Source of the DNA: Pedobacter frigoris
Lineage (GTDB): Bacteria; Bacteroidota; Bacteroidia; Sphingobacteriales; Sphingobacteriaceae
Direction of reading: 5' to 3'
DNA length: 64,000 nt
Assembly (NCBI RefSeq): GCF_005116445.1
Contig: NZ_SWBQ01000006.1
Coordinates: 62,001 to 126,000, forward strand
Within the stretch, counting starts at the first letter, position 1, and every line of letters begins with the position of its first letter. A program made the position numbers and the translations under genes. Below the pieces are notes generated by a model. It worked only from the letters and a program-made list of their open reading frames with translations. It did not search any database and had not been told where the DNA came from. This document shows positions 1-8,713 of this stretch, piece after piece.

Positions 1-1707
1 CCCGTCTTTAGCTTTATCATATCCCTTTGGCAGGTAAAGATCGCCCGTCAGGTCTACGCCGTCCGCACGTTTATAAGATATTTTTTCTTTAGATACGCCC
101 GTCAGCAATGGATAAGGGTTGGTAAAACTGGTGATCGGTTGATCTGCAATCCTCAGCATGAGGTTCTTGATGTAATAATTAGGCACATCTTTTTGTGATT
201 CTTTCCTGGTTAGCAATACCAGTTTATTGGCATCCAATACATCAGATACTACTTCATAAGTACCTTCGGCACTGCGCCAGAGGATATCATTCTTTTTGGT
301 ATTCAGGTCAAACTTCGCCAGGAAAGGCAAGTCGCCTTTCGCAGAAGAACCGGCAGTATTGTTCATCAATAGTTTAGTTCCATTTTCCAGTACCTGGATC
401 ACCTGTCTGCCGTATTTGTTTTTTGTCGTCACAGGCGATCCCGGGTCGTTGTAAGCATCCGTCTGGTTCCGCTCGATCAATGTCTCCAACGCACCGGTCG
501 AAGGGTTATAGCGGTTAATTCTTACCGTTTGTTTGCTGCGCAGGCCTTCCTGAACCAGGGCAAGTGTTGCATCGCCCCAGGAAATGCCCCTGAAACGTGT
601 TTGCGTTTTAAACAATTCTTTCGGCTGACCGGTAAAAGGAGCACTTAGCGCGTAAACGGCATCATGGTAATCCACCTGTTTTTTGATGAGTCCGCTGTCC
701 AAAGGCTCTGCCCAGGTAATGGTTGCAGGTTCATCATCACGCCAGTCGTATCCGCGCGCTACATTTTGCGTATTATCATATCCCGAAGGAGTACCTTCTG
801 AAGAAGGCAATTTGATGATTTCCTTAACCAGTTTTCCATTCAGATCGGTAATCGAAATGGTAGAAGGGAAGCCTCCCGCTGCTACCAGGTAGGAGAAAGG
901 TTTTCTGATGGTTCTGAGCATCAAGTAATTTTTATCCGGAGAAGTACTTACCCCTGCATAAATGGCTGGTTTTCCTATCGGTATTTCCACCCCGCCGGTA
1001 TTTTTTACCAGTTGTGAAGTCGCGTAAAACTCAAACAGCTGCTCGTCGTAAGGTGATTTAATCAGATCCTGGTAAGTCACACTAGGCGCTGCCTTACCCA
1101 GGTTCTGCTGAACGGTTGGACCTTTTGGCATCAAAGGCTTGGGAGGTGCCAAGCTTGCCGGTTTTGTTGCGATCCTATACAATAAAGTGGCATTGTTCAG
1201 CCAACTGATTCCGCCGCCTAAGACCACATTTAAAGCGCCTTTATTAATCTTTACAGCTTTTTGTGTAGCCACATCGATGGTATACAGATCCACACCTTTT
1301 TGCGTGGTGTTTGTAAAAGAGATCTTTTTCTCATCCGGACTCCAGCTGATGTTGCCCGCATACAGCGGAGAAGGCACGCCGGTTACCACAGTAGTTTTTC
1401 CCGATTTGATGTTCTTTATACTGAAACTGTTGACGAACACCTGTCTGCTCGGAGAATAATTATTAGGGTTGATGCGCAATCCGGCTATACGGTATTCCGG
1501 CATCGCCAGTTCTTCTACAGAAGCGTAGGAATTGCGGTTGCTGAGCAACATCCATTCTGCTTTTCCGTCAATGCTCACACCAGGAGTAGGTTTGGCCAGC
1601 AACAGATCTGCCATCGCCTGCGGCGGTATCTGGTAATCGACAGCATCCTGGGCATAAACCCCTATAGATCCTGTAAACAGGAATAGATTAAGTATCAGTT
1701 TTTTCAT
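1..1707 (-). CDS. S9 (prolyl oligopeptidase) family serine peptidase, C-terminus beyond window
   Basis: Reading is open from an ATG at 1707 to the left edge, giving 569 residues. The protein starts with a cleavable signal peptide (MKKLILNLFLFTGSIGVYAQ), so it is probably exported to the periplasm. The N-terminal part reads as a beta-propeller, with phrases such as ISWSPDEKKISFTN and DWRDDEPATITWAEP that are typical of S9 peptidases. The visible end (VDLTGDLYLPKGYDKAKDG) is the start of the alpha/beta-hydrolase domain. The catalytic Ser, Asp and His lie outside the window, so activity cannot be judged here. The start is chosen because the signal peptide follows directly. Family assignment is firm; peptide specificity is unknown. 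Confidence 0.9.
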   Translation of the reverse strand, partial: MKKLILNLFLFTGSIGVYAQDAVDYQIPPQAMADLLLAKPTPGVSIDGKAEWMLLSNRNSYASVEELAMPEYRIAGLRINPNNYSPSRQVFVNSFSIKNIKSGKTTVVTGVPSPLYAGNISWSPDEKKISFTNTTQKGVDLYTIDVATQKAVKINKGALNVVLGGGISWLNNATLLYRIATKPASLAPPKPLMPKGPTVQQNLGKAAPSVTYQDLIKSPYDEQLFEFYATSQLVKNTGGVEIPIGKPAIYAGVSTSPDKNYLMLRTIRKPFSYLVAAGGFPSTISITDLNGKLVKEIIKLPSSEGTPSGYDNTQNVARGYDWRDDEPATITWAEPLDSGLIKKQVDYHDAVYALSAPFTGQPKELFKTQTRFRGISWGDATLALVQEGLRSKQTVRINRYNPSTGALETLIERNQTDAYNDPGSPVTTKNKYGRQVIQVLENGTKLLMNNTAGSSAKGDLPFLAKFDLNTKKNDILWRSAEGTYEVVSDVLDANKLVLLTRKESQKDVPNYYIKNLMLRIADQPITSFTNPYPLLTGVSKEKISYKRADGVDLTGDLYLPKGYDKAKDG

Positions 1708-1829
1708 ATCAGTCCATATTTTGATGATACAATATTAAGGATAGTTAGGTTTAGATAGAGGCATGGTGTCTGAAAAGTTACGTTGCATGCTATGCGCGTC
1801 ATCTCGACGAAAGGAGCATTATCAAACCT

Positions 1830-3992
1830 TTACTGCGCCGTAGCGATCTCCAGCAAGCCCCCATCCCTAAACAAATCATGAGGCACAAAATAGCCTTTAA
1901 CCACCTTGCCGTTCATTTTAATGCCTGTAATCCTTCGGCCTTTGCTGGGTTTTTTAATCGTAAGCAGCTTACCAGTACTGGTCGTCCATTTGATCTCATC
2001 AAATAAAGGTGCCGTTACAAGGTATTCCGGATCAGTAGCAGAAAAAGTATATAGGCCAAGTGCGCTCAATACATACCAGGCCGACATTTCACCTGCGTCA
2101 TCCATTCCGGCAAGTGTGAGCCCATCCTTCATCCCATACAGGTTGTTCAGTATATGATCCAATATCTTCTGCGTTTTTTCCGGCTTTCCAATCAGGGTAT
2201 AAGCAAAAGGGGCCTCATGATCCGGCTGGTTGCCATGGCAATACTGACCAATAAACGTTTCCACGTTCCGTGCAATGTATTTAGGGTTCCATGGGATGGT
2301 AAACAGGGAATCCAGCTTTGCTTCAAATTTATCCGCTCCGCCATAGAGCTCAATCAGTCCGGGCATGTCATGCGGCGCAAAGAAAGACACCTGCCACGCA
2401 TTGGCTTCCCTGTACATGTACTCATAGTAAGGGTATTGAGGATTGAAATTTTTAACCCAGCTGCCATTTTCCAGCCGTCCTCTCATGAACCTGGTTGAAG
2501 GATCGAACATATTTTTATAGTTCTTGGACCTCGCCATCAGGATCCGGTAATTGGCAGTATCACCCAGTTTCTTCGCAAGCTGCGCTACCGAATAATCATC
2601 GTAAGCATATTCCAGCGTTTTAGAAACACCAGCCCTCGCTTTCGTTTCCACATGAGGCCTCTCCACATCAGGGTCCGAAATATAACCCTTGGCCAGGTAC
2701 TCCTCAAGAAAAGGGCGTGCCCGTCCGGGTACATTAGCGTTTTTCAGGAGCAACTGGTAAGTAGCCTGAACATCAAATCCATCAATTCCCCTGAGGTATG
2801 CCCCTGTGATAGACGATGCTCCATGGTCTCCGTGGAAGAACGTAGGAATAGCCCCTGTTTTATCCCCCACATCTTTCATGGATTTAATCACATCAAGAGC
2901 AACTTTAGGACTCATCAACCCCAACAATACATCCTTATTTCGATAAGTATCCCACAAAGAGGGCTCTGTATAATAATTAAAATCAGCTTTTGAAGTATTT
3001 CTTTTTGCATCCCTGTACTGCCCGTTTACGTCACTGCGCAGTGCAGGCCAAAGCAGCGAACGGTAAAGAGAGGAGTAAAGCATGGTTTTTTGCTTTTCAT
3101 TTCCTCCTTTTAGCTGTACGGTTGAAAGGATGTCCTCCCATGTGTGATTTGCCTTATTTCTAATCTCTTTAAACGATTTAGCACCGATTTCCTTAGTAAG
3201 ATTCTCCTTGGCATTATCAGCACTTACAAAAGACAGACCTATCTTCAATTCAACAGGGCTGGTGCTTCCATTGGCAAGATGCAGGATGGCGTAACCATCT
3301 TTTTGTCCTGGATTTTTTTGCTCAATACTGTCGATCTCCGTGTTCAGGATCACATAGAAATGTATGTTCTCTCCTCCCTGAAAACCCTTCAATGTATTTT
3401 TGTCGATCTGCTCAATATTCCATCTTGATACCCCACTCAGGGCTTTGGACAGGTCGAACAGAATCTGTCTGTTCTTGTTGTTTTTATATTCATACCTGTG
3501 ATACCCCGCCCTTAAGGTAGATGTCAGGCTCACGTTAATCTGGTAATCATCAAGATATACCTGGTAAAATCCAGGGGCTGAACTTTCGTTTTTATGAGAA
3601 AAATGAGAGCCGAACTTAGCGCCGGGATTGGACATCGGCAGAATCGGAACATTGCCTAGGTTCCAGTGCCCCTTATTGGTATGGGTAAAACTCACAATCC
3701 TGTCATCTTCATATTCATATCCAGCGCCGGCAGGCTGATATTTAGTCATTGGACTCAGCTGTACCATAGCATTGGGCAGTGAGCTGCCAGGAAAGGTAAG
3801 TCCCGACCAGGCACGCCAGCCTTTAGGTAGTTCATAGCCCAGGATCTTAGGGTCGGTAAGCCCTGAAGTGCCGACAAATGTGTTGACATAGCGGGCATTG
3901 CCTTTTACTTGCTGCGCCTGACCCTGCTGGCTTACCGTGGTAAGGGTAAGAAGAAGGGCAGAGCTTAAAATAGTCTTAAATTGGTTTGTCAT
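1830..3992 (-). CDS. GH92 family alpha-mannosidase, secreted
   Basis: 720 residues with a signal peptide ending near QQGQAQQ. The N-terminal domain carries the GH92 signature GWRAWSGLTFPGSSLPNAMV followed by LSPMTKYQPAGAGYEY. The C-terminal catalytic domain keeps EANAWQ (about residue 525, the region of the general-acid Glu in characterised enzymes) and GMDDAGEMSAWYVLSALG (Asp pair near 631, the base region). Known GH92 enzymes are calcium-dependent exo-acting mannosidases that trim alpha-linked mannose from glycans. One departure is GNQPDHEAPFAY where many relatives have GNEPDHH. The gene stands alone between an S9 peptidase and a secreted protein of unknown role, on the same strand but with a 122-bp gap downstream. 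The linkage cleaved is inferred, not shown. Confidence 0.93.
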   Translation of the reverse strand: MTNQFKTILSSALLLTLTTVSQQGQAQQVKGNARYVNTFVGTSGLTDPKILGYELPKGWRAWSGLTFPGSSLPNAMVQLSPMTKYQPAGAGYEYEDDRIVSFTHTNKGHWNLGNVPILPMSNPGAKFGSHFSHKNESSAPGFYQVYLDDYQINVSLTSTLRAGYHRYEYKNNKNRQILFDLSKALSGVSRWNIEQIDKNTLKGFQGGENIHFYVILNTEIDSIEQKNPGQKDGYAILHLANGSTSPVELKIGLSFVSADNAKENLTKEIGAKSFKEIRNKANHTWEDILSTVQLKGGNEKQKTMLYSSLYRSLLWPALRSDVNGQYRDAKRNTSKADFNYYTEPSLWDTYRNKDVLLGLMSPKVALDVIKSMKDVGDKTGAIPTFFHGDHGASSITGAYLRGIDGFDVQATYQLLLKNANVPGRARPFLEEYLAKGYISDPDVERPHVETKARAGVSKTLEYAYDDYSVAQLAKKLGDTANYRILMARSKNYKNMFDPSTRFMRGRLENGSWVKNFNPQYPYYEYMYREANAWQVSFFAPHDMPGLIELYGGADKFEAKLDSLFTIPWNPKYIARNVETFIGQYCHGNQPDHEAPFAYTLIGKPEKTQKILDHILNNLYGMKDGLTLAGMDDAGEMSAWYVLSALGLYTFSATDPEYLVTAPLFDEIKWTTSTGKLLTIKKPSKGRRITGIKMNGKVVKGYFVPHDLFRDGGLLEIATAQ

Positions 3993-4089
3993 TGGTTAAT
4001 TAAATTGTGTGTACCCAAATATATAAAATTCGGCCAAGTAAGCGCCAATCTCTTTTGGATATACACATTTGTTACTTTTTGTCGTCGGA

Positions 4090-5040
4090 TTATTCCGAGC
4101 AAACCAGCAGGTTGGATTGTCCCAGTCGCTGACAGCCCCTGCTGACTGGTACAGCTACATCTCCAACCGGAAGGAACTTAATTGTGCCTGCAGATTTGGG
4201 TACATAAATGACAACTTCGGTTTTGGAATAAGAGTGAGGCAGGTATTTGATGTAATAACCATCTGGATGCAGTCCCCATACTCCGCTTGGAAAATCAGGA
4301 TCGGCAGGTGCTATACCACCAAGCATAGCCAGACTTTCTATCTGATCATAAGATGCATTGGCCTGGTACATCAGTCCCCTGATTTTGTTTTCTATTTCGA
4401 TTATGGTTTTTGCCGGTTCAGGCAGGTTGCTGGTCAGTTTGGTCATCGCTTCAGCAGAAAGGTAATCTACAATGGTGCTACCCAATGCTGAAATGTCATT
4501 CTTATTTAAAAGCACACCTGCAGTGAGTTGCAGATCGGCCGACAATTTGCTGAAGTTGGTTTTTGCAACAATGGCCCACAGCAGCAGCTGTACTTTTCGC
4601 TGCTCAATTTCAGGATGCTGCTCCCAATTGGCGATAAGGGTTCTGGCGATCTTTTCTTTTGGTCCGGTAAGCGGAGCAAACAAATATCCGTTTCCTTTAT
4701 CCGGTCCGTGTGTACCCGCCTGTAAGCAAAAACTTTTAAAAGTTCCGGTATAGAAGCCGGGTTTTAAATTGAAACCTTCTGTTGCTGAATAGCTGGACTT
4801 AAGGTCACATAATTTCTTTTTTACAGAATCGGCGCCAAACGAAGGAGGCATGAGCTCTGTTTTGTTGCAGTCGTCAAAGTTGGTCGTAATCGGTTGATTT
4901 TGCAGTAATTTTAACTGTTTGCTATTTAACAACGAAGAAGCACCATTGTTAAGGGCGTCTTTTAGTTTGCCAAATTGCGCATAGGATGCAGTTGCCATGG
5001 CAAACAAAAGTAACAGCGCGGGAATGATTGTTTTTTTCAT
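4090..5040 (-). CDS. Secreted protein of unknown function
   Basis: 316 residues with a clear signal peptide (KKTIIPALLLLFAMATASYAQ). I do not recognise a named domain. The mature protein has a Cys pair context (FDDCNKTELMPP, KKLCDLKSSY), a GFYTGTFKSFCLQAGTHGPDKGNGYLFAPLTGPKEK stretch (residues about 97-132) that looks like the conserved core of a Bacteroidota-specific family, and a middle helical segment with EQHPEIEQRKVQLLLWAIVAK. The C-terminal third is beta-rich (GVWGLHPDGYYIKYLPHSYSKTEVVIYVP). There are five or six cysteines, so disulfides are plausible. It is monocistronic by spacing. No catalytic motif is evident. Confidence 0.8.
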   Translation of the reverse strand: MKKTIIPALLLLFAMATASYAQFGKLKDALNNGASSLLNSKQLKLLQNQPITTNFDDCNKTELMPPSFGADSVKKKLCDLKSSYSATEGFNLKPGFYTGTFKSFCLQAGTHGPDKGNGYLFAPLTGPKEKIARTLIANWEQHPEIEQRKVQLLLWAIVAKTNFSKLSADLQLTAGVLLNKNDISALGSTIVDYLSAEAMTKLTSNLPEPAKTIIEIENKIRGLMYQANASYDQIESLAMLGGIAPADPDFPSGVWGLHPDGYYIKYLPHSYSKTEVVIYVPKSAGTIKFLPVGDVAVPVSRGCQRLGQSNLLVCSE

Positions 5041-5376
5041 AGTTGGTCATTAGATGGGGTCTTCAAATTTAATAGTTTTTAACACATTTATTTTTTTAAA
5101 GTCTCATTAAAATTACTCCACTTCGGAGTTAGATTTTTCCGCGCGCGCGAGATAAAGCAGCGCTAAGGGCCCGCTTATGCCTGACTTTGGTTTGTTACGG
5201 GTTTGCAGCGGATTTGTTACGGGTTTGGAGCGGGTTTGGTACGGCTAAAACCCGTATCAAACCCGTTTAGCACCCGTACCAAATCCGTTAAAAATCAGCC
5301 TGAAACATTGTCGGAGTCCAAACAGATCACTATCTTTGTATGTATGCTGTTATACAGCTTTTTAACCAAATATAAC
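5041..5376. other. Intergenic region with repeat hairpin
   Basis: This 336-bp gap separates the divergent secreted-protein gene and the DUF6266 gene. It contains a short alternating GC run near 5143-5150 and the GGGTTTG/CAAACCC repeat element annotated separately. The ATG chosen for the DUF6266 gene is at 5377. The reading frame is open upstream to 5203 only because it passes through the repeats, so that extension is rejected. Confidence 0.6.
5189..5287. repeat. Direct and inverted GGGTTTG-type repeat forming a long imperfect hairpin
   Basis: The left arm has spaced copies of GGTTTG/GGGTTTG (TTTGGTTTGTTACGGG, TTGCAGCGGATTTG, TTACGGGTTTGGAGCGGG, TTTGGTACGG). The right arm carries the complementary words (ACCCGTATCAAACCCG, TTTAGCACCCGTACC, AAATCCGT). 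Pairing the segment near 5209-5247 with 5248-5287 gives about 31 matches in 39 positions by hand. The structure ends about 90 bp before the DUF6266 start codon. It may be a dispersed repeat element, a recombination site or a structured leader; only its presence is directly seen. Confidence 0.7.
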
Positions 5377-6042
5377 ATGGCAAGAATGAAGAACGGACCC
5401 TTCGGGCCTATAATAGGCAAGATTGGCAATAAAATAGCTTATATACGACTAGGGGAGCCTATTATTAAAATGGCTCCGCATAAATCTAATAAACCCCGGA
5501 CACCGGCTCAGATAGCTGCCAGCGACAGGATGCGGGTGGTGATGGAACTCATTAGTCCTCTGAACTCTTTCACCAATGTCGGATTCAAGCTGGCTGCAAG
5601 GGGCACCAACAAAACGGCACAAAACAAGGCGGTATCTTACCAGCTTAACAATGCCCTACAGGGAGTATATCCTGATCTAAGTGTTGATTATTCCAAAGTG
5701 CGGCTCGCAGAGGGAAAACTAAATCCTCCGGCGGATACCACTGTGACCTATGCGGATGGAAAACTGACGTTTACCTGGGACAAGGATGCGGATGATACGT
5801 ATAATAACTATCGCCTGCATGTGATGATGGTAGCTTATTTGCCGGATACAAAGACAGAGTATTGCTGCATTATGGGAGCCAGAAAGCTTGCAGGAGAAGA
5901 TTTTCTTCCGTTTGTACCTGCTGATGGTACGAAGCCTTACGCCATGGTCAAGGAAACCTGTGCGGAGACTTATCTTGCGTTTATTTCTAATGACGGAGAG
6001 GCTATTTCCAACACAGTTTACACCGGCCGTGTAGTGTTTTAA
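5377..6042 (+). CDS. DUF6266 family protein
   Basis: 221 residues without signal peptide or membrane segment. The N-terminus (MARMKNGPFGPIIGKIGNKIAYIRLG) with a Gly/Lys/Asn-rich opening, followed by NKPRTPAQIAASDRMRVVMELISPLN and AARGTNKTAQNKAVSYQLNNALQG, matches the DUF6266 family, which I know from Sphingobacteriaceae. The C-terminal half is beta-rich (VTYADGKLTFTWDKDADDTYNNYRLHVMMVAYLP) and may be an immunoglobulin-like or fibronectin-like sandwich. The function of the family is not known. The start at 5377 is preferred because the family begins with M-x-R-M/x-K-N-G and because the upstream frame crosses the repeat. It is flanked by a repeat hairpin, which hints at a non-housekeeping or acquired gene. 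Confidence 0.8.
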   Translation: MARMKNGPFGPIIGKIGNKIAYIRLGEPIIKMAPHKSNKPRTPAQIAASDRMRVVMELISPLNSFTNVGFKLAARGTNKTAQNKAVSYQLNNALQGVYPDLSVDYSKVRLAEGKLNPPADTTVTYADGKLTFTWDKDADDTYNNYRLHVMMVAYLPDTKTEYCCIMGARKLAGEDFLPFVPADGTKPYAMVKETCAETYLAFISNDGEAISNTVYTGRVVF

Positions 6043-6097
6043 TCAGATTTTCCGCTGAAGGGTCAAACAAAATACACCTGATTTTTATTAGGTGTGT

Positions 6098-7648
6098 ATG
6101 AATTTGAACACGTCAGCTACAATAAAGGGTTATACTACAGCGAAATTGCTGTGCCTGGGAATGGTTTTACTGGTAATTGGTCTGCAGGCCTGCCGGAAAA
6201 GCCGCTCTGAAATCGGAAAGGAACTTTTTAAGGAAACCCGCAACAGCGTGTTCAAAAAAATTGAGAATGATGCCTTTGCCGAGGTATTCAAACAGGTACT
6301 CCAGGAGCAGCGTTCTTCGCTGAAAAATCCTAAACTGATCAGTGCTTTCTATGAAAAGAATGAATATGAGCCTGCTTTGCTGCTAAAATATCTTCCTGAA
6401 GATCAGATGAAGGTATTTTCTGAATACCTGAACCAATCGGCTGAACATGGCCTGGATTCTAAACTTTTCCAGGCCGCGGAGGTGGATAGCCTGCTCAAAA
6501 AAATATATGACAAGAAAGCGATCAAAACGGTTGAAGAGGCCAGCAGGTATGTAGCTTTATTGGAATTGCGTACGGCCAATTCCCTGATCAATTACAGCAA
6601 TGCATTGCAGTATGGACTGATCAGCCCGAGGCGCATCTACGCCCAGTATTATACGGAAACTGCACGTCCCGATAGCACTTCTATGAATGGCGTTTTGGCA
6701 ACAAAAGGCTTGAAAGTGTATCTGGACAGTATACAGCCCAAAGGTGCCTCTTATGTTGCACTGCAAAAGGCACTAAAAGAAGGGATAACCACTCCGGGTA
6801 TGAGTAAGGAACAGACGCAGCGTGTGCTGCAGGTGAATCTGGAACGTCTGCGCTGGAAAAACAGGAAGGAAGCCGGTAAAATGGTCGTGGTAAACATCCC
6901 GGACTTTCATCTGGATGTAATAGAAGGGGGTAAATCTGTGCTCGGTATGAAGGTCTGCGTTGGAGAGGCAAGGGAAGCCAATGTGAATGAGTTGCGGGAA
7001 TATGATGAGAGCGACCTGAAAAAGGACCGCCCGTTTTCTAGAGAAACCCCGCAGTTGGGCAGCGTGATCCATAGTGTTCAGGTAAATCCAATATGGAACA
7101 TTCCGCAAAGTATTGCCACCAATGAAATCTCTAAATACGCGGCGGCAGATCGTTATTACCTCGCAAACAATAATATTGATGTGTATAAAGACGGGGAACT
7201 GGTGCAGGATACTGAATTGATCGACTGGACTGCAGCCGACGCAGGTAAGGTCTATAAGTTTAAGCAAAGGCCGGGAGACGATAATTCGCTCGGAAAGATC
7301 AAGTTCCTTTTTGACAACCAAAGTTCGGTATACCTCCACGATACGCCGGCCAAAGCAGCGTTTAATCAGTCTATGCGGGCTGTGAGCCATGGCTGCGTAA
7401 GGGTAGAAAAGCCCCTTGAGCTGGCGCGCGCACTGTTTGGAGAAGGCAGTAAGTTTGAGTTCATCAAGAAACAAATGGAGAATAAAGACAATCCTGAAGC
7501 CAAGGATCTGGCTTTACCTAAGAAAGTTCCGGTGTACCTGACGTATTACACCTGCTGGACAGATGCCAATGGTACCCTGCAATTCAGAAAGGATATTTAT
7601 GGTCAGGATGTGGTGCTGTATTCTTACCTGCAAAAAATGGGGGCTTAA
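6098..7648 (+). CDS. L,D-transpeptidase lipoprotein (YcbB/LdtD type)
   Basis: 516 residues. The N-terminus has a lipoprotein signal with lipobox LQAC (Cys near residue 28), so the protein is anchored in the cell envelope. Residues about 60-250 form the long helical scaffold seen in YcbB-type enzymes. The YkuD catalytic domain follows, with VNPIWNIPQSIATNEI and the active-site motif SHGCVR (His431, Cys433). Such enzymes use a cysteine to form 3-3 crosslinks in peptidoglycan. An in-frame GTG lies two codons upstream at 6092, but ATG 6098 is favoured. The gene is convergent with a second YkuD-fold gene, and a hairpin overlaps its stop codon. Substrate role is inferred from the family. Confidence 0.93.
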   Translation: MNLNTSATIKGYTTAKLLCLGMVLLVIGLQACRKSRSEIGKELFKETRNSVFKKIENDAFAEVFKQVLQEQRSSLKNPKLISAFYEKNEYEPALLLKYLPEDQMKVFSEYLNQSAEHGLDSKLFQAAEVDSLLKKIYDKKAIKTVEEASRYVALLELRTANSLINYSNALQYGLISPRRIYAQYYTETARPDSTSMNGVLATKGLKVYLDSIQPKGASYVALQKALKEGITTPGMSKEQTQRVLQVNLERLRWKNRKEAGKMVVVNIPDFHLDVIEGGKSVLGMKVCVGEAREANVNELREYDESDLKKDRPFSRETPQLGSVIHSVQVNPIWNIPQSIATNEISKYAAADRYYLANNNIDVYKDGELVQDTELIDWTAADAGKVYKFKQRPGDDNSLGKIKFLFDNQSSVYLHDTPAKAAFNQSMRAVSHGCVRVEKPLELARALFGEGSKFEFIKKQMENKDNPEAKDLALPKKVPVYLTYYTCWTDANGTLQFRKDIYGQDVVLYSYLQKMGA

Positions 7649-7658
7649 AAGCCCCCAT
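7637..7658 (-). terminator. Intrinsic terminator for the YkuD_2 gene, overlapping the end of the opposing gene
   Basis: ATGGGGGCTT and AAGCCCCCAT form a perfect 10-bp stem around a 2-nt loop. On the minus strand it is followed by TTTTTG; on the plus strand no T tract follows. It therefore suits the minus-strand gene ending at 7669, although its left arm lies inside the last codons of the plus-strand L,D-transpeptidase gene. Confidence 0.75.
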
Positions 7659-7668
7659 GGTCGTGTGG

Positions 7669-8421
7669 TTATATGTCTAATGCGCTTGCTGCGACCTCTT
7701 CATTAAGGTATTTAGAGGTATAATGTTCTCCGCTTGAATTGATGAACAGCACAGTTTTTCCTGCTATAGTATTGATGACTTTATCTGTCAGTTCCGGGGC
7801 AACTGCCGGGCATCCGTGACTGCGGCCGAGTCTGCCCAGTGCATTTATTGTGCCCTGACTTACATAAGGAGCGCCATGCACGACGATGTCACGCATGCGG
7901 GCATTGTTGTTGTAGCCCTCGTCCATGCCGTCCAGACGCAAAGACTTGCCATGTTGTCCTCTGTAAATTTCAGCAGTTACATAGAAGCCCAGACTGCTTT
8001 GATGGGAATCGTTGGTGTTAGAGAATTTTACTGCTTTATCCGCACCAGTACGCTCTCCGTGAGCTACCCACGTATTGAGAAGCAGGTTCTTTTTGTCGAG
8101 GTCTACGATCCACATTCTTTTTTGGCTACTGCCTAGATCAAAGTCCGCAATGGTGATGATCGACTTCTCGGAAGATACTTTACCCAAATTTTTCAGGTTA
8201 TAAAAGCCGGTAACCGCTTTTTCAAATACGTTTAAACGGAGTCCGCTGGCAGCCAGATGTGCGCTGTCGTAGATGTCTTTCAGGTAATTACTGAAGATGG
8301 AGTCTGTAGAGACTTGAAGTAACTGAGGATGCTGTTTCTCTGTAGAAGCAGTCCAGCTGAGGATGGTAACTACCAGGCTCATTGTGGCGGCGAATGTAAT
8401 ACCTAAAATGTATTTTCTCAT
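7669..8421 (-). CDS. Murein L,D-transpeptidase catalytic domain family protein (YkuD_2)
   Basis: 250 residues with an N-terminal membrane anchor or signal peptide (residues about 4-25). The domain holds ITIADFDLGSSQKRMWIVDL, NTWVAHGERTG, VVHGAPYVS and the active-site motif GRSHGCPAV (Cys204), matching the YkuD_2 type, which is shorter than classical L,D-transpeptidases. It probably acts on peptidoglycan in the periplasm; whether as transpeptidase or hydrolase is unknown. It faces the lipoprotein transpeptidase tail to tail with 20 bp between stop codons. The two are of different subfamilies, so this is not a recent tandem duplication. Confidence 0.88.
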   Translation of the reverse strand: MRKYILGITFAATMSLVVTILSWTASTEKQHPQLLQVSTDSIFSNYLKDIYDSAHLAASGLRLNVFEKAVTGFYNLKNLGKVSSEKSIITIADFDLGSSQKRMWIVDLDKKNLLLNTWVAHGERTGADKAVKFSNTNDSHQSSLGFYVTAEIYRGQHGKSLRLDGMDEGYNNNARMRDIVVHGAPYVSQGTINALGRLGRSHGCPAVAPELTDKVINTIAGKTVLFINSSGEHYTSKYLNEEVAASALDI

Positions 8422-8596
8422 AGTGGGATGATTAAATTTACGCTTCTTTTCTATTTAAGCTATACTAGTACAGTCTATCCAAATTTTAATATTGTTTAAG
8501 TGTTTGTGGTTTCCCTTATACAAATATACGTAAGCTATTTCCGTAAAATACCTCTATTTTAAGGTATTACGTTCAGATGACTTTTCTGTAATGAGT

Positions 8597-8612
8597 TTGT
8601 TACGCGTAACAA
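8597..8612. promoter_or_regulatory. Perfect 16-bp palindrome, candidate operator
   Basis: TTGTTACGCGTAACAA is its own reverse complement. It sits in the 292-bp divergent gap between the YkuD_2 gene and the DEAD-box-like gene, about 100 bp upstream of the latter's start. The GTTAC/GTAAC half-sites resemble LacI-family operators such as the E. coli GntR site. No LacI-type gene is seen in the window. The rest of the gap is AT-rich with no other feature I can support. Confidence 0.45.
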
Positions 8613-8713
8613 GAGGTTTTACCTGCCTCAATTTTTGATGTTTATTTATGGCAGATCATGAATGCTAACTCAGTTTTAATTAAGTTTGTAAATTATATTT
8701 TAACAGAAGAAAA

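Noticed and set aside
4069..4491. Plus-strand reading frame opposite the secreted-protein gene
   Set aside because: It is antisense to a convincing signal-peptide protein and has no recognisable domain.
5143..5150. Alternating GC run as possible Z-DNA or recombination site
   Set aside because: Only about eight bases long, not remarkable on its own.
5203..5376. Upstream extension of the DUF6266 gene
   Set aside because: It translates the repeat hairpin, and the family start is at 5377.
6773..7474. Long minus-strand frame of 233 codons inside the L,D-transpeptidase gene
   Set aside because: The catalytic motifs on the plus strand are unambiguous; the antisense product has no signal, domain or plausible composition.
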